DNA of 64,000 bases, taken from assembly GCF_003574395.1 (NCBI RefSeq), contig NZ_QMJY01000010.1:1-64000 (forward strand), written 5' to 3'. Shown one piece after another: positions 19,801-27,248 of the stretch; positions within the stretch are counted from its first letter, which is position 1; each line of letters begins with the position of its first letter. The position numbers were made by a program, and so were the translations under genes. The notes under the pieces were generated by a model. The model was not told the origin of the DNA, searched no databases, and saw only the letters and a program-made list of their open reading frames with translations. Source of the DNA: Tabrizicola thermarum. Its GTDB lineage: Bacteria > Pseudomonadota > Alphaproteobacteria > Rhodobacterales > Rhodobacteraceae.

Positions 19801-20219
19801 GACCGGCCACTGCCGCCCAGAAGGCGGATGTCCTCAAGCCGGAAGCGCGGGACGAAATCGCCGTCGACCGCCAGCTCGACGCCCCCCAGCGACAGGGCCG
19901 AGCCCCGGGGCAGGCGCGCCCCGGCAAGCGCCCCGTTCAGGCGCGCCTCGATCTCGGCCACGCCCCAGGTCGGAATGCGCAGGCTCTTGCCGGTATAGGC
20001 CATGGTCAGATAGCCGAAGGCCGCCGCCAGAAGGATCAGGGTGACGATCACCGTCAGGCTCAGCCGCCCCCGCCGCGCGGGCCGCCGCAGGCCGGGCGCC
20101 GGATCGGGACGGGCGGCCACGCGGTCGGACCGGGTCAGCCGCAACGGCGGCAGCCGCATGCGCGAGGGCACGGCAACCGGGTCAGCCCCGCCTTCCACGC
20201 CCGCCGACTGGTCCCGCAT
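16803..20219 (-). CDS. AsmA/YhdP-like (DUF3971) envelope protein, 1138 aa
   Basis: A basic N-terminus is followed by one membrane anchor (about residues 54-74, [20 protein letters not shown]). More than 1,000 residues of beta-rich periplasmic sequence follow, with DUF3971-like repeats and the C-terminal region [20 protein letters not shown]...[14 protein letters not shown], typical of YhdP/AsmA_2. Large AsmA-family proteins form hydrophobic grooves bridging inner and outer membrane and are implicated in phospholipid transport; that function is inferred from E. coli YhdP, TamB and relatives. The length is normal for the alphaproteobacterial form. The first ATG is used, but an ATG at residue 21 is possible. 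Overlap with queA implies cotranscription. Confidence 0.88.
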   Translation of the reverse strand: MRDQSAGVEGGADPVAVPSRMRLPPLRLTRSDRVAARPDPAPGLRRPARRGRLSLTVIVTLILLAAAFGYLTMAYTGKSLRIPTWGVAEIEARLNGALAGARLPRGSALSLGGVELAVDGDFVPRFRLEDIRLLGGSGRSLLTLPEAALSFDPRALLSGKVRPSRIRLTGARIAVRRDANGLIDLQLDDRDTGTGPTDVSGALAAVERLFASPSFAALETIEAEGLTLRLTDDRAGRSWEVGDGRLVIENGAEAISAQLGLTLLDGTDPAQALLTVVSDKTAETARLSARVDNIAATDLAAMAPPLAFLGFVNAPISGNLEARLDETGSFSSLTGSLGLSSGSLAPGRGARPIAFDRAALSLGYDPVAARIELTNLSVESASLRLTAHGHGDLLGPTGQPLAPGALPASIQTQIAFEQVTLDPEGLFEAPVRFGQGALDLRLKLAPFRVDIGQLSLVEGDERLLLSGQVAAEEAGWGGALDLTLNRIAADRLLKLWPVSVVPKTRDWFADNVGQGQLTDVQAALRLEPGGQPLFNLSYEFLDTEVRFVRTLPPILDGRGHATLDNKTYIVALDRGHVIAPEGGRIEADGTVFQILDITQRPATAKVDLVTSASLTATLSLLDQEPFSFFSKAGQPYNLGDGRADLTATILMPMKPKIPFEEVNFTVAGTIRNFTSPALVPGRILTAPEVAVAVNTDGLQLSGKGRLDRMPIDLTYLQGFGPEQKGRARVNGTVMLSDAVLRDFGVELPAGSVKGEGPAAIDVALVKDQPPQLTLTSTLTGLALRLDALGWSKPAGTRAALDLEATLSRQPVVERLSLSAPGLTARGTVTTRESGGLDKAVFSQVKAGDWLDAAVTLTGRGKGAAVDVALTGGTLDMRRMPDMGKAAGGGGPIRVRLDALRLSEGIRLTDFRGDFGSRGGFNGTFTAGVNGSARIAGVVAPAKNGTAVRITSENAGAVMAAAGIFDKGRGGTLDMTLVPRGPKGEYSGKASFSRMRVQGAPALAELLSAVSVVGLLEQMNGEGLAFNNGEVAFVLTPRAVEITQGSAVGASLGISFAGLYLTGSGAIDLQGVISPIYLVNGVGQILTRRGEGLFGFNYRLTGTASAPDVSVNPLSVLTPGMFRELFRQRPANLKDAEGQ

Positions 20220-20374
20220 CTTCTGACTTCAGCCCCGCTGCCCGGCCTGCCCTGCGGCATGTTCTTCGCCCATCGCGGACCCGGGGCCCGCGACGCGTCT
20301 TTATCTTTGCGGATCGTCCGCTAGATGGAAAGACACAATCCCTGACAGGCCCGCGACCGGGCAAGGAGCCGCGC

Positions 20375-20836
20375 ATGATTTCCCAAGGACAGATCGCCCC
20401 CGATTTCACCCTGCCCCGCAACGGCGGCGGCACCGTGACGCTCTCGGCCTTCCGGCCCGGAAAGGTGGTGCTGTACTTCTACCCCAAGGACGACACGCCG
20501 GGCTGCACGCTGGAGGCGCAGGATTTCACCGCGCGCCTCGACGCCTTCACCGCCGCGAACACCACGGTCATCGGTATCTCGAAGGACAGCGTGAAGGCGC
20601 ATGACAAGTTCTGCACCAAGCACGGGCTGGGCGTCATTCTTGCTTCGGACGAGACGGGCCATACCTGTGAGGATTACGGCGTCTGGCTGGAGAAAAGCAT
20701 GTATGGCAAGACCTACATGGGCATCGAGCGGACGACCGTGCTGATCGACGGCGAGGGCAAGGTGGCGCGGGTCTGGCCCAAGGTCAGCGTCAAGGGCCAT
20801 GCCGACGAGGTGCTGGCGGCGGCACAGGCGCTGTGA
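20375..20836 (+). CDS. bcp: Thioredoxin-dependent peroxiredoxin, Bcp/PrxQ type
   Basis: The 153-residue protein reduces hydrogen peroxide and alkyl hydroperoxides in the cytoplasm. It begins MISQGQIAPDFTLPRNGGG and has the peroxidatic Cys44 in PKDDTPGCTLEAQDF, then VIGISKDSVKAHDKFCTKH. In E. coli Bcp a resolving Cys sits five residues after the peroxidatic one; here that position is Gln49, so the protein looks like a 1-Cys variant unless Cys80 or Cys98 resolves it. Start follows AAGGAG. It is divergent from the AsmA-type gene and followed by a double palindrome before the DUF455 gene. Confidence 0.93.
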   Translation: MISQGQIAPDFTLPRNGGGTVTLSAFRPGKVVLYFYPKDDTPGCTLEAQDFTARLDAFTAANTTVIGISKDSVKAHDKFCTKHGLGVILASDETGHTCEDYGVWLEKSMYGKTYMGIERTTVLIDGEGKVARVWPKVSVKGHADEVLAAAQAL

Positions 20837-20849
20837 CATAAGTCCGGGC

Positions 20850-20895
20850 GCAAATTCCTTCGAAGGAATTTGCAAATCTTTTCGAAAAGATTTGC
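20850..20895. repeat. Two abutting perfect 24-bp palindromes (REP-like)
   Basis: Palindrome A is 20850-20873 (half GCAAATTCCTTC) and palindrome B is 20872-20895 (half GCAAATCTTTTC); they share the GC at 20872-20873. Both are perfect over all 12 base pairs, have the centre TTCGAA and the outer arm GCAAAT, and differ only between these. Located 14 bases after the bcp stop and 12 bases before the DUF455 start. They could act as transcript hairpins or as protein-binding repeats. A related element is at 47692-47713. Confidence 0.9.
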
Positions 20896-20907
20896 GGGAG
20901 CCTCCTG

Positions 20908-21723
20908 ATGCCCCTGTCCCTTGCCGAAATGGCCGTCGAGGTGCTGACCACCGCCGACGGCCGCGCCAAGAGCGCGCTGGGTCGCGCCCATGCCGCACGC
21001 TGGTTTGCGGCGCGCGAGGCGGGTCAGCCCCTGCCCATCGGCCGGGCCGAGCCTCCCCCGCGCCCGGCCCGCCCCGCAAGGCCCGAGCTTCTGGCGCCGA
21101 GGGACGTCCCCCGCCGCCGCCCCGGCACGCCCGAGGGACGCATCGCTCTTCTCCATGCCGTGGCGCATATCGAACTGAACGCGGTGGACCTGCACTGGGA
21201 CATCATCGCCCGCTTCGCCGACCAGCCGATGCCCCTGGGCTTCTACGACGACTGGGTGAAGGCGGCGGACGAGGAAGCCAAGCATTTCAACCTGATCTGC
21301 GATTGCCTGGAGGCGATGGGCAGCCATTACGGCGCCCTGCCGGCCCATGCGGGCATGTGGCGCGCGGCCGAGGATACGGCAGGCGATCTTCTGGGGCGGC
21401 TGGCCGTGGTGCCGATGGTGCTGGAGGCGCGCGGGCTCGACGTCACCCCCGGCATGATCGAGGTCTTTGCCAGGCATGGCGAGACGCAGGCGCTGGCCGC
21501 GCTGGAGGTGATCCATGCCGAGGAAGTGGCCCATGTGGCCTATGGGTCGAAGTGGTTCAACTGGCTGTGCGGGCGCGACGGGCTGGACCCCAAGGATGTG
21601 TTCCACGCCCTGGTGCGGCGCTATTTCCACAGCCCCTTGAAGCCCCCCTTCAACGAGGCCAGACGCGCCGATGCGGGCCTGCCGCCCGACTTCTATTGGC
21701 CGCTTGCCGAAAGCGCGGAGTGA
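20908..21723 (+). CDS. DUF455 ferritin-like diiron protein, 271 aa
   Basis: The first 75 residues are helical and then Pro/Arg-rich. A ferritin-like four-helix domain follows. Candidate metal ligands are E and H in AVAHIELNAVDLHWD, in KAADEEAKHFNLICD, in MVLEARGLDVTP and in LEVIHAEEVAHVAYG, the ExxH pairs expected of a diiron site. DUF455 proteins resemble the tRNA hydroxylase MiaE, but their substrates are unknown, so hydroxylase function is an inference. The ATG follows GGGAG within the palindrome-bearing gap after bcp; both genes concern redox or iron chemistry, but the hairpins may separate their transcripts. Confidence 0.85.
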   Translation: MPLSLAEMAVEVLTTADGRAKSALGRAHAARWFAAREAGQPLPIGRAEPPPRPARPARPELLAPRDVPRRRPGTPEGRIALLHAVAHIELNAVDLHWDIIARFADQPMPLGFYDDWVKAADEEAKHFNLICDCLEAMGSHYGALPAHAGMWRAAEDTAGDLLGRLAVVPMVLEARGLDVTPGMIEVFARHGETQALAALEVIHAEEVAHVAYGSKWFNWLCGRDGLDPKDVFHALVRRYFHSPLKPPFNEARRADAGLPPDFYWPLAESAE

Positions 21724-21891
21724 TCGGCGGTTTCTTGCCGATGAAATGCCTGTCCCGCGCGGAAAAACCCTGGATATGGTCAAAATCGTTGCGACCCTGA
21801 AACAGGGCCGATAATCAGGGCGAGCCCGAGGCCAAGGCCTTGGGGTAACGTGGCGAAGCCTCTGCCAGGGCTATGAACGGATGACCCCAAC

Positions 21892-23229
21892 GTGCTGAAT
21901 CGACTTGCCTATCGGATGCATCAAAGCCTTGAGCGGCATTTTCCCGAACAACGGCTGTTCCTGAAGTCCGACACCGAGACCCGGTTCATCCGCCTGCGCC
22001 CGGCCACTCAGATCATCGCGATGGTCGGCGGCACGCTGGCGCTGGCCTGGACCATCGTGGCCACGGCGCTGATCATGATGGACAGTATCGGGGCCGGATC
22101 GGCGCGTGAACAGTCGGTGCGCCAGCAGGCCCTGTACGAACAGCGGCTGAACGCCCTGTCCGCCGACCGCGACCTGCGCGCCGAAGAGGCGGCGCGGGCG
22201 CAGGAGCGGTTCAACATCGCCCTGACCCAGGTCTCGGAGATGCAGGAGCGGCTTCTTGCCTCGGAAGACCGGCGGCGCGAGCTGGAGACCGGGATCGAGG
22301 CGATCCAGAACACCCTGCGCGAAGTCATCAAGGAACGCGACGCCGCGCGTGCCGAGGCAGAGCGTGTGACGCTGGCGCTGAACGAGCAAAGCGGCGGCAC
22401 GACCGAGGCGGGACGCGCCGCGGATACGGTCGCCACGCTGGAGTTCCTGACCGGCGCCCTGGGCGAGGTGGCCGAGGAGCGCAACGAAACCATCGCCGAG
22501 GCCGAGGCCGCGCGCGAGGAAGCCCGCCTGATCGCCGACGCCAAGGAAGCTCTGGAACAGCGCAACGACGCCATCTTCTCCAAGCTGGAAGAGGCGCTGA
22601 CCGTGTCGGTCGAACCGCTGGACAAGATGTTCCGCGAGGCCGGGATGTCGCCCGACGACCTGATCGGCGCGGTGCGGCAGGGCTATTCCGGCCAGGGCGG
22701 CCCGCTGACCCCGATCACCTTCTCGACCTCGGGATCGGTGCCCTCGCCCGAGGAGTTGCGCGCGAACGCGATCCTGAACGGGCTGGACAAGATGAACATG
22801 TACCGGATCGCCGCCTTCAAGCTGCCCTTCGCGATGCCGCTGAAGGACAGTTTCCGCTGGACCAGCGGTTTCGGCTATCGCCGCGACCCCAAGGGCGCGG
22901 GCACCCGGATGCATGAGGGCACCGACATGGCGGGCAGCTACGGCACCCCGGTCTATGCCACCGCCGATGGCGTGGTGACCCATGCCGGCTGGGACAACGG
23001 CTATGGCCGGCTGGTCACGATCCGCCATGACTTCGGCGTCGAGACGCGCTATGCGCATCTCAGCCAGGTGCGCGTCGAGGTGGGCCAAAGGGTCTCGCGC
23101 GGCGACCGGATCGGTGATATGGGCAATTCAGGCCGGTCCACCGGCACCCACCTTCACTACGAGGTCCGCCTTGGCGGCACCCCCGTAAACCCGATGACCT
23201 TCATAAAGGCAGCGAAGAATGTTTTCTAA
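21892..23229 (+). CDS. Membrane-anchored M23 (LytM) peptidoglycan endopeptidase, bactofilin partner
   Basis: The protein has a short cytoplasmic N-terminus, one membrane segment (about 40-64, TQIIAMVGGTLALAWTIVAT), a long periplasmic coiled coil (about 75-245, rich in EAE/RAR heptads) and a C-terminal M23 domain (about 310-440). All zinc-site residues are present: H and D in MHEGTDMAGSYG, then H in RYAHLSQ and HLH in STGTHLHYEVR, so the enzyme should be active. It cleaves peptide cross-links in peptidoglycan. The start is GTG at 21892; an ATG at 21916 is an alternative. Its 3' end overlaps the bactofilin gene by 11 bases, the same pairing known for BacA with LmdC-type peptidases in stalked alphaproteobacteria. 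Confidence 0.93.
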   Translation: MLNRLAYRMHQSLERHFPEQRLFLKSDTETRFIRLRPATQIIAMVGGTLALAWTIVATALIMMDSIGAGSAREQSVRQQALYEQRLNALSADRDLRAEEAARAQERFNIALTQVSEMQERLLASEDRRRELETGIEAIQNTLREVIKERDAARAEAERVTLALNEQSGGTTEAGRAADTVATLEFLTGALGEVAEERNETIAEAEAAREEARLIADAKEALEQRNDAIFSKLEEALTVSVEPLDKMFREAGMSPDDLIGAVRQGYSGQGGPLTPITFSTSGSVPSPEELRANAILNGLDKMNMYRIAAFKLPFAMPLKDSFRWTSGFGYRRDPKGAGTRMHEGTDMAGSYGTPVYATADGVVTHAGWDNGYGRLVTIRHDFGVETRYAHLSQVRVEVGQRVSRGDRIGDMGNSGRSTGTHLHYEVRLGGTPVNPMTFIKAAKNVF

Positions 23230-23719
23230 GAGCCGCATCAACGAGCCGGGCCCCAAGGCCGAGGCCGAGAAGCCCAAAGCCCCGGAGACCCCGATGACCA
23301 AGCCGTCCATGGATTTCACGCCTTCCGCGCCGAAGGGCAAGGCAAGCGCCTCGGTCCTGTCCTCGGACCTCACGGTCGTGGGCAACCTGCGGACCACGGG
23401 CGACATCCAGGTCGAGGGCACCGTTGAGGGCGACATCCGCGCGCATCTTCTGACCGTGGGCGAAAGCGCCACGATCCGCGGCGAGATCGTGGCCGACGAC
23501 ATCGTCGTCAACGGCCGGGTGATCGGTCGCGTGCGCGGCCTGAAGGTCCGCCTCACCTCCACCGCGCGGGTCGAGGGCGACATCATCCACAAGACCATCG
23601 CCATCGAAAGCGGCGCGCATTTCGAAGGCTCGGTCCAGCGGCAGGAAGACCCGCTGGCCAACGGTCGTCCCGGCACCACCGCGCGGCTTGACACGCCCGC
23701 CGCGGGCGACGCCGAATAG
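23219..23719 (+). CDS. Bactofilin
   Basis: The 166-residue protein has a charged, disordered N-terminal tail (1-42) and a single bactofilin beta-helix domain (about 45-140). The characteristic repeats are SDLTVVGNLRTTGDIQVEGT, VEGDIRAHLLTVGESATIRG and IVVNGRVIGRVRGLKVRLTS. A short disordered C-terminal tail ends in AAGDAE. Bactofilins polymerise without nucleotide at the inner membrane and recruit peptidoglycan enzymes to sites of local growth. The gene overlaps the upstream M23 peptidase gene, which strongly suggests they work as a pair in shaping the cell wall. The start ATG lies inside the peptidase codons AAGAATGTT. Confidence 0.95.
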   Translation: MFSKSRINEPGPKAEAEKPKAPETPMTKPSMDFTPSAPKGKASASVLSSDLTVVGNLRTTGDIQVEGTVEGDIRAHLLTVGESATIRGEIVADDIVVNGRVIGRVRGLKVRLTSTARVEGDIIHKTIAIESGAHFEGSVQRQEDPLANGRPGTTARLDTPAAGDAE

Positions 23720-23731
23720 GCCTTGCCACAT

Positions 23732-25171
23732 ATGACCGTCTTGCGGGCATCGGAGGGCACTCCGGTGCCCGTTTCCTTCTGTGCCGAGGGGGACCGGAGG
23801 GTCATCCTCTGGGCCGCGATCCTGGCCTCGTCGATGGGCTTCATCGACAGTTCCGTGACCTCGATCGCCATGCCCGCGATGCGCGCCGCGCTGGGGGCCA
23901 GCCTGGCGCAGGCTCAGTGGATGAACGCAGGCTACCTGCTGACCCTGTCGGCGCTGGTGCTGGTCGGCGGCGCGATGGGCGACCGCTTCGGGATCGCGCG
24001 GGTGTTCTCGCTGGGGATTGTCGTCTTCGTGGCGGGGTCGCTGGCCTGTGCGGCCGCGATGACGCCGGACCAGATGATCGCCGCCCGCGCCGTGAAGGGG
24101 GTGGGTGCTGCGCTGATGGTGCCGGGGTCGATGGCCATGGTCTCGCGCGCCTATCCACGCGAGGAGCGGGGCCGGGCGCTTGGCCTCTGGGCGGCGGCCT
24201 CGACGCTGACGACGGCGATGGGGCCGGTGCTGGGCGGCATGTTCGTCACCTGGGGCGGCGAGATCGGCTGGCGGCTGATCTTCGCGTTGAACCTGCCGCT
24301 CGGCCTTGCCGCGCTTTGGCTGGTGCAGGGCCGCACGCCGGGCGATGTCGGCAGGCCGGGGGTGCGCGTCGATCTGGTCGGAGCGGGTCTGGCCACGCTC
24401 GGCCTTGGCCTGATGGCCTGGGCGCTGACCGATGCCACGGCTCCGGTCCGGGTGGCGCTGGCCTCCCTGGCCAGCCTTGCGGCCTTCGTGGCCTGGGAGG
24501 CCGTATCCCCTGCCCCGATGCTGCGGCTGGGCCTGTTTCGCAACCGCACGCTTGCGGTGACGAATGTCGTGACCTTCGCGCTTTATTTCGCGCTGAACGG
24601 GGTGATGTTCTACCTGCCGATGACCGCCGTTTCGGCCTGGGGCGTGACGGCGCTGGAGGTCACGGCGGCCTTTCTGCCGATCTCGGTGCTGATCGGGGTG
24701 ATGTCGGCGCCTGCGGGGCGGATGGCCGACCGCTGGGGCGCGGGGCCGCTGATGGCGGCAGGGTCCGCGCTGGTAGCTCTGGCCTATGCGGGGCTGTGGC
24801 ACTTTGCGCCGGACGGGCAGTTCTGGGCCCATGTCGTGCCCTTCACGGCGCTGGCGGGCTTCGGTCTGGGTCTGGTCGTGGCCCCCCTGACGGCGGCAGC
24901 GATGCAGGGGGCCGAGGATGGCGAACAGGGCGCGGCCTCGGGCGTGAACAACGCGGTGGCGCGGGTCGCGGGGCTGATCGCGGTGGCTCTGCTGGGCAGG
25001 ATGGCGGCGGCGGCCTATGGGCCGGGTGCACCGGGGTTCGGCGTCACGGGCGACACACCCGCGCATCTGGCCGCTACCGGGGCGGCCTTCGGCACGGTTG
25101 CGCTGACGGCCAGCGGGATGGCCGCGCTGGCGTCGGCGCTGGCGCTGCTGGTCAGGCGTCCGGTCAGGTGA
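23732..25171 (+). CDS. DHA2-family MFS drug exporter (EmrB/QacA type), 479 aa
   Basis: Fourteen helices are predicted, the hallmark of the DHA2 group. Motif A is GGAMGDRFGIARVFSLGI. Motif C-like signals are in AASTLTTAMGPVLGGMFVTW, and the helix 1 pattern SMGFIDSSVTSIAMPAMRAA fits EmrB/QacA pumps, which exchange protons for lipophilic cations or drugs. The ATG at 23732 (MTVLRASEGTPVPVS) is used; a TTG nine bases upstream is poor. No EmrA membrane-fusion partner or TetR repressor accompanies it. It follows the bactofilin gene by 12 bases and may be cotranscribed by position alone. Its end overlaps the convergent DUF2189 gene by 8 bases. Confidence 0.9.
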   Translation: MTVLRASEGTPVPVSFCAEGDRRVILWAAILASSMGFIDSSVTSIAMPAMRAALGASLAQAQWMNAGYLLTLSALVLVGGAMGDRFGIARVFSLGIVVFVAGSLACAAAMTPDQMIAARAVKGVGAALMVPGSMAMVSRAYPREERGRALGLWAAASTLTTAMGPVLGGMFVTWGGEIGWRLIFALNLPLGLAALWLVQGRTPGDVGRPGVRVDLVGAGLATLGLGLMAWALTDATAPVRVALASLASLAAFVAWEAVSPAPMLRLGLFRNRTLAVTNVVTFALYFALNGVMFYLPMTAVSAWGVTALEVTAAFLPISVLIGVMSAPAGRMADRWGAGPLMAAGSALVALAYAGLWHFAPDGQFWAHVVPFTALAGFGLGLVVAPLTAAAMQGAEDGEQGAASGVNNAVARVAGLIAVALLGRMAAAAYGPGAPGFGVTGDTPAHLAATGAAFGTVALTASGMAALASALALLVRRPVR

Positions 25172-25931
25172 TCGCGCGGCGGTAGAGGTGCCAGCTGGCA
25201 TGCCCGAACAGGGGCAGGACCAGGAAGAGCCCGAGGAAGCCCGGAAGCATCCCCAGGAAGATGCACACCGCGATCAGCGCGCCCCAGGACAGCAGCACGC
25301 GCGGATTTTCCCGGACCAGCGCGAAACTGGTCAGCATCGCGGTGACGAAATCCACCTCGCGGTCCAAGAGCATCGGCAGGCTGACAACGGTCAGGCAGAA
25401 CAGCAGCGTCGCGAAGGCCGCACCGACCAGCGTGCCGAAGGCCAGCATCATCAGCCCCGGCGGCGTCAGGAACACCGCCAGCGAGGAGGACACGTTGGTC
25501 ATCGTGGCATTCCCCAGAAACAGCGCGAAGATCATGTGCGCAAGGAAGTTCCAGAACAGGAAATAGACCACGATCACCGCCGCCATGGCCGGGATCTGCC
25601 GGTCCTTCTGGCGGAAGATCACGCCGAAGATTTCGCGCGCGACCAGCGGCTCCCCTGCCTCCAGCCGGCGGGAGATTTCATAGAACCCGCAGGCGATGAA
25701 GGGGCCGAGGATCGGGAAACCGGCGCCGGCAGGCAGCGTCCACCAGAGCTGGCCCTTGGCCGTCATCGCCCAGAGGATCAGCCAGCCGCCCAGCACATAG
25801 ACCGCCGAGAAGGCAAGCCCCAGAAGCGGCGCGCGCCGGAAATCCTGCCATCCGGCCGCAAGGCTGGCCCGGAGGTCGGAGACATCGACCTCGTTCACTT
25901 CGGGCACGGCGGGCGGAAGCGTGACGCTCAT
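25164..25931 (-). CDS. DUF2189 family integral membrane protein, 255 aa
   Basis: A soluble N-terminus of about 30 residues (SVTLPPAVPEVNEVDVSDLR) is followed by six predicted helices. The signature ILGPFIACGFYEISRRLEAG and later LLDREVDFVTAMLTSFALVR are typical of DUF2189, an uncharacterised alphaproteobacterial inner-membrane family. In some relatives the gene sits near cytochrome oxidase genes, but nothing here supports that. It is transcribed alone, with 100 bases to prfB upstream on the same strand and convergent overlap with the drug exporter. Confidence 0.85.
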   Translation of the reverse strand: MSVTLPPAVPEVNEVDVSDLRASLAAGWQDFRRAPLLGLAFSAVYVLGGWLILWAMTAKGQLWWTLPAGAGFPILGPFIACGFYEISRRLEAGEPLVAREIFGVIFRQKDRQIPAMAAVIVVYFLFWNFLAHMIFALFLGNATMTNVSSSLAVFLTPPGLMMLAFGTLVGAAFATLLFCLTVVSLPMLLDREVDFVTAMLTSFALVRENPRVLLSWGALIAVCIFLGMLPGFLGLFLVLPLFGHASWHLYRRAIT

Positions 25932-26031
25932 GCCCGAAGATTAAGCGCGAGGCGAAGCGTCAGGCAAGGATTTTGCGGCAGGACAGCCGGATCAGGTCCG
26001 GGGCGGGCATTCCCTCACGACCGGGGGCCGA

Positions 26032-27159
26032 TCAGTCGACATCCTCGATGTCGCCGCGCTTCTTGCCCGAGGCCTTCAGGGCCAGCGTGGCCTGCATGAA
26101 CCCGTCCAGGTCCCCGTCCAGCACGCCCTGCGTGTCGCTGGTCTCATACCCTGTGCGCAGGTCCTTCACCATCTGGTAGGGTTGCAGCACATAGGACCGG
26201 ATCTGGTTGCCCCAGCCCGCGTCGCCCTTGTTCTCGTAGGCCTCGTTGATCGCGGCGTTCCGCTTGTCCAGTTCCATCTGATACAGGCGGCTTTTCAGCG
26301 CCTTCATCGCGATGTCGCGGTTCTGGTGCTGCGACTTCAGGGACGAGGTGACGACGATCCCGGTCGGGAAGTGGGTGATCCGCACGGCAGAGTCGGTCTT
26401 GTTGACGTGCTGCCCACCCGCGCCCGAGGACCGGAAGGTGTCGATGCGGATGTCCTTGTCCAGCACCTCGATCTCGATGTTGTCGTCCACCACCGGATAG
26501 ACCCAGACCGAGCAGAACGAGGTATGCCGCCGCGCCGCGCTGTCATAGGGCGAGATGCGGACCAGCCGGTGCACCCCGGCCTCGGTCTTCAGCCAGCCAT
26601 AGGCGTTCTTGCCGCTGATCTTGTAGCTGGCTGACTTGATCCCCGCGCCGTCGCCCTCGCTTTCCGACTGGAGTTCGACGGTGAACCCGCGCTTTTCCGC
26701 CCAGCGGACATACATCCGCGCCAGCATCGCGGCCCAATCGCAGCTTTCGGTGCCACCCGCGCCCGCGTTGATTTCCAGGAACGTGTCGTTGCCGTCCGCC
26801 TCGCCGTCAAGCAGCGCCTCAAGTTCCTTCGCCTCGGCGACCTTGACCAGATCGGCAAGGGCTGCCTCGGCCTCCTTGACGATCTCGGCGTCGCCTTCGG
26901 CCTCGCCCAGTTCGATCAGCTCGACATTCTCCTTCAGCCCGCTGTCGATCAGCTTGTAGGCGTTGACCGCATCCAGCAGCGCCTGGCGGTCGCGCATCAG
27001 CTTTTGCGCCTTGGCCGGATCGTTCCAGAGGTCGGGCGATTCGATCATCGCGTCGAATTCCTCAAGCCGGTGCGGAGCGGTTTCCCAGTCCATCCGCTGG
27101 GCCAGAAGCTTCAGCGTCTTTTCGACGGCTTCGATATTGGCTTGGGTTTCGGCGCGCAT
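26032..27159 (-). CDS. prfB: Peptide chain release factor 2
   Basis: The 375-residue protein recognises UGA and UAA stop codons and triggers peptide release. The catalytic GGQ is at 248-250 in FRSSGAGGQHVNKTD. The anticodon-mimic tripeptide, SPF in E. coli, reads SPY here (203-205, in RLVRISPYDSAARRHTSF), which I believe is a common alphaproteobacterial form. The N-terminal coiled coil with LEEFDAMIESPDLWNDP is normal. The frame is continuous: the programmed +1 frameshift near codon 26 known in E. coli prfB is absent, so autoregulation of that kind is not expected. It lies downstream of mrcA, 89 bases after its stop. Confidence 0.96.
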   Translation of the reverse strand: MRAETQANIEAVEKTLKLLAQRMDWETAPHRLEEFDAMIESPDLWNDPAKAQKLMRDRQALLDAVNAYKLIDSGLKENVELIELGEAEGDAEIVKEAEAALADLVKVAEAKELEALLDGEADGNDTFLEINAGAGGTESCDWAAMLARMYVRWAEKRGFTVELQSESEGDGAGIKSASYKISGKNAYGWLKTEAGVHRLVRISPYDSAARRHTSFCSVWVYPVVDDNIEIEVLDKDIRIDTFRSSGAGGQHVNKTDSAVRITHFPTGIVVTSSLKSQHQNRDIAMKALKSRLYQMELDKRNAAINEAYENKGDAGWGNQIRSYVLQPYQMVKDLRTGYETSDTQGVLDGDLDGFMQATLALKASGKKRGDIEDVD

Positions 27160-27206
27160 GGGTCGGGTCCACCTTTGGTCTTGCGGAGGCGGTCATAAGG
27201 GTTTGA

Positions 27207-27228
27207 CCGCGCCCGGGCAAGGGCGCGG
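27207..27228 (-). terminator. Possible terminator hairpin of mrcA
   Basis: CCGCGCCC and GGGCGCGG form an 8-bp perfect stem with a 6-base loop in the mrcA-prfB gap. No T-run follows on the minus strand, so it may only be a partial terminator before prfB. Confidence 0.35.
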
Positions 27229-27248
27229 GGCCGGATCGGACAATGCGG

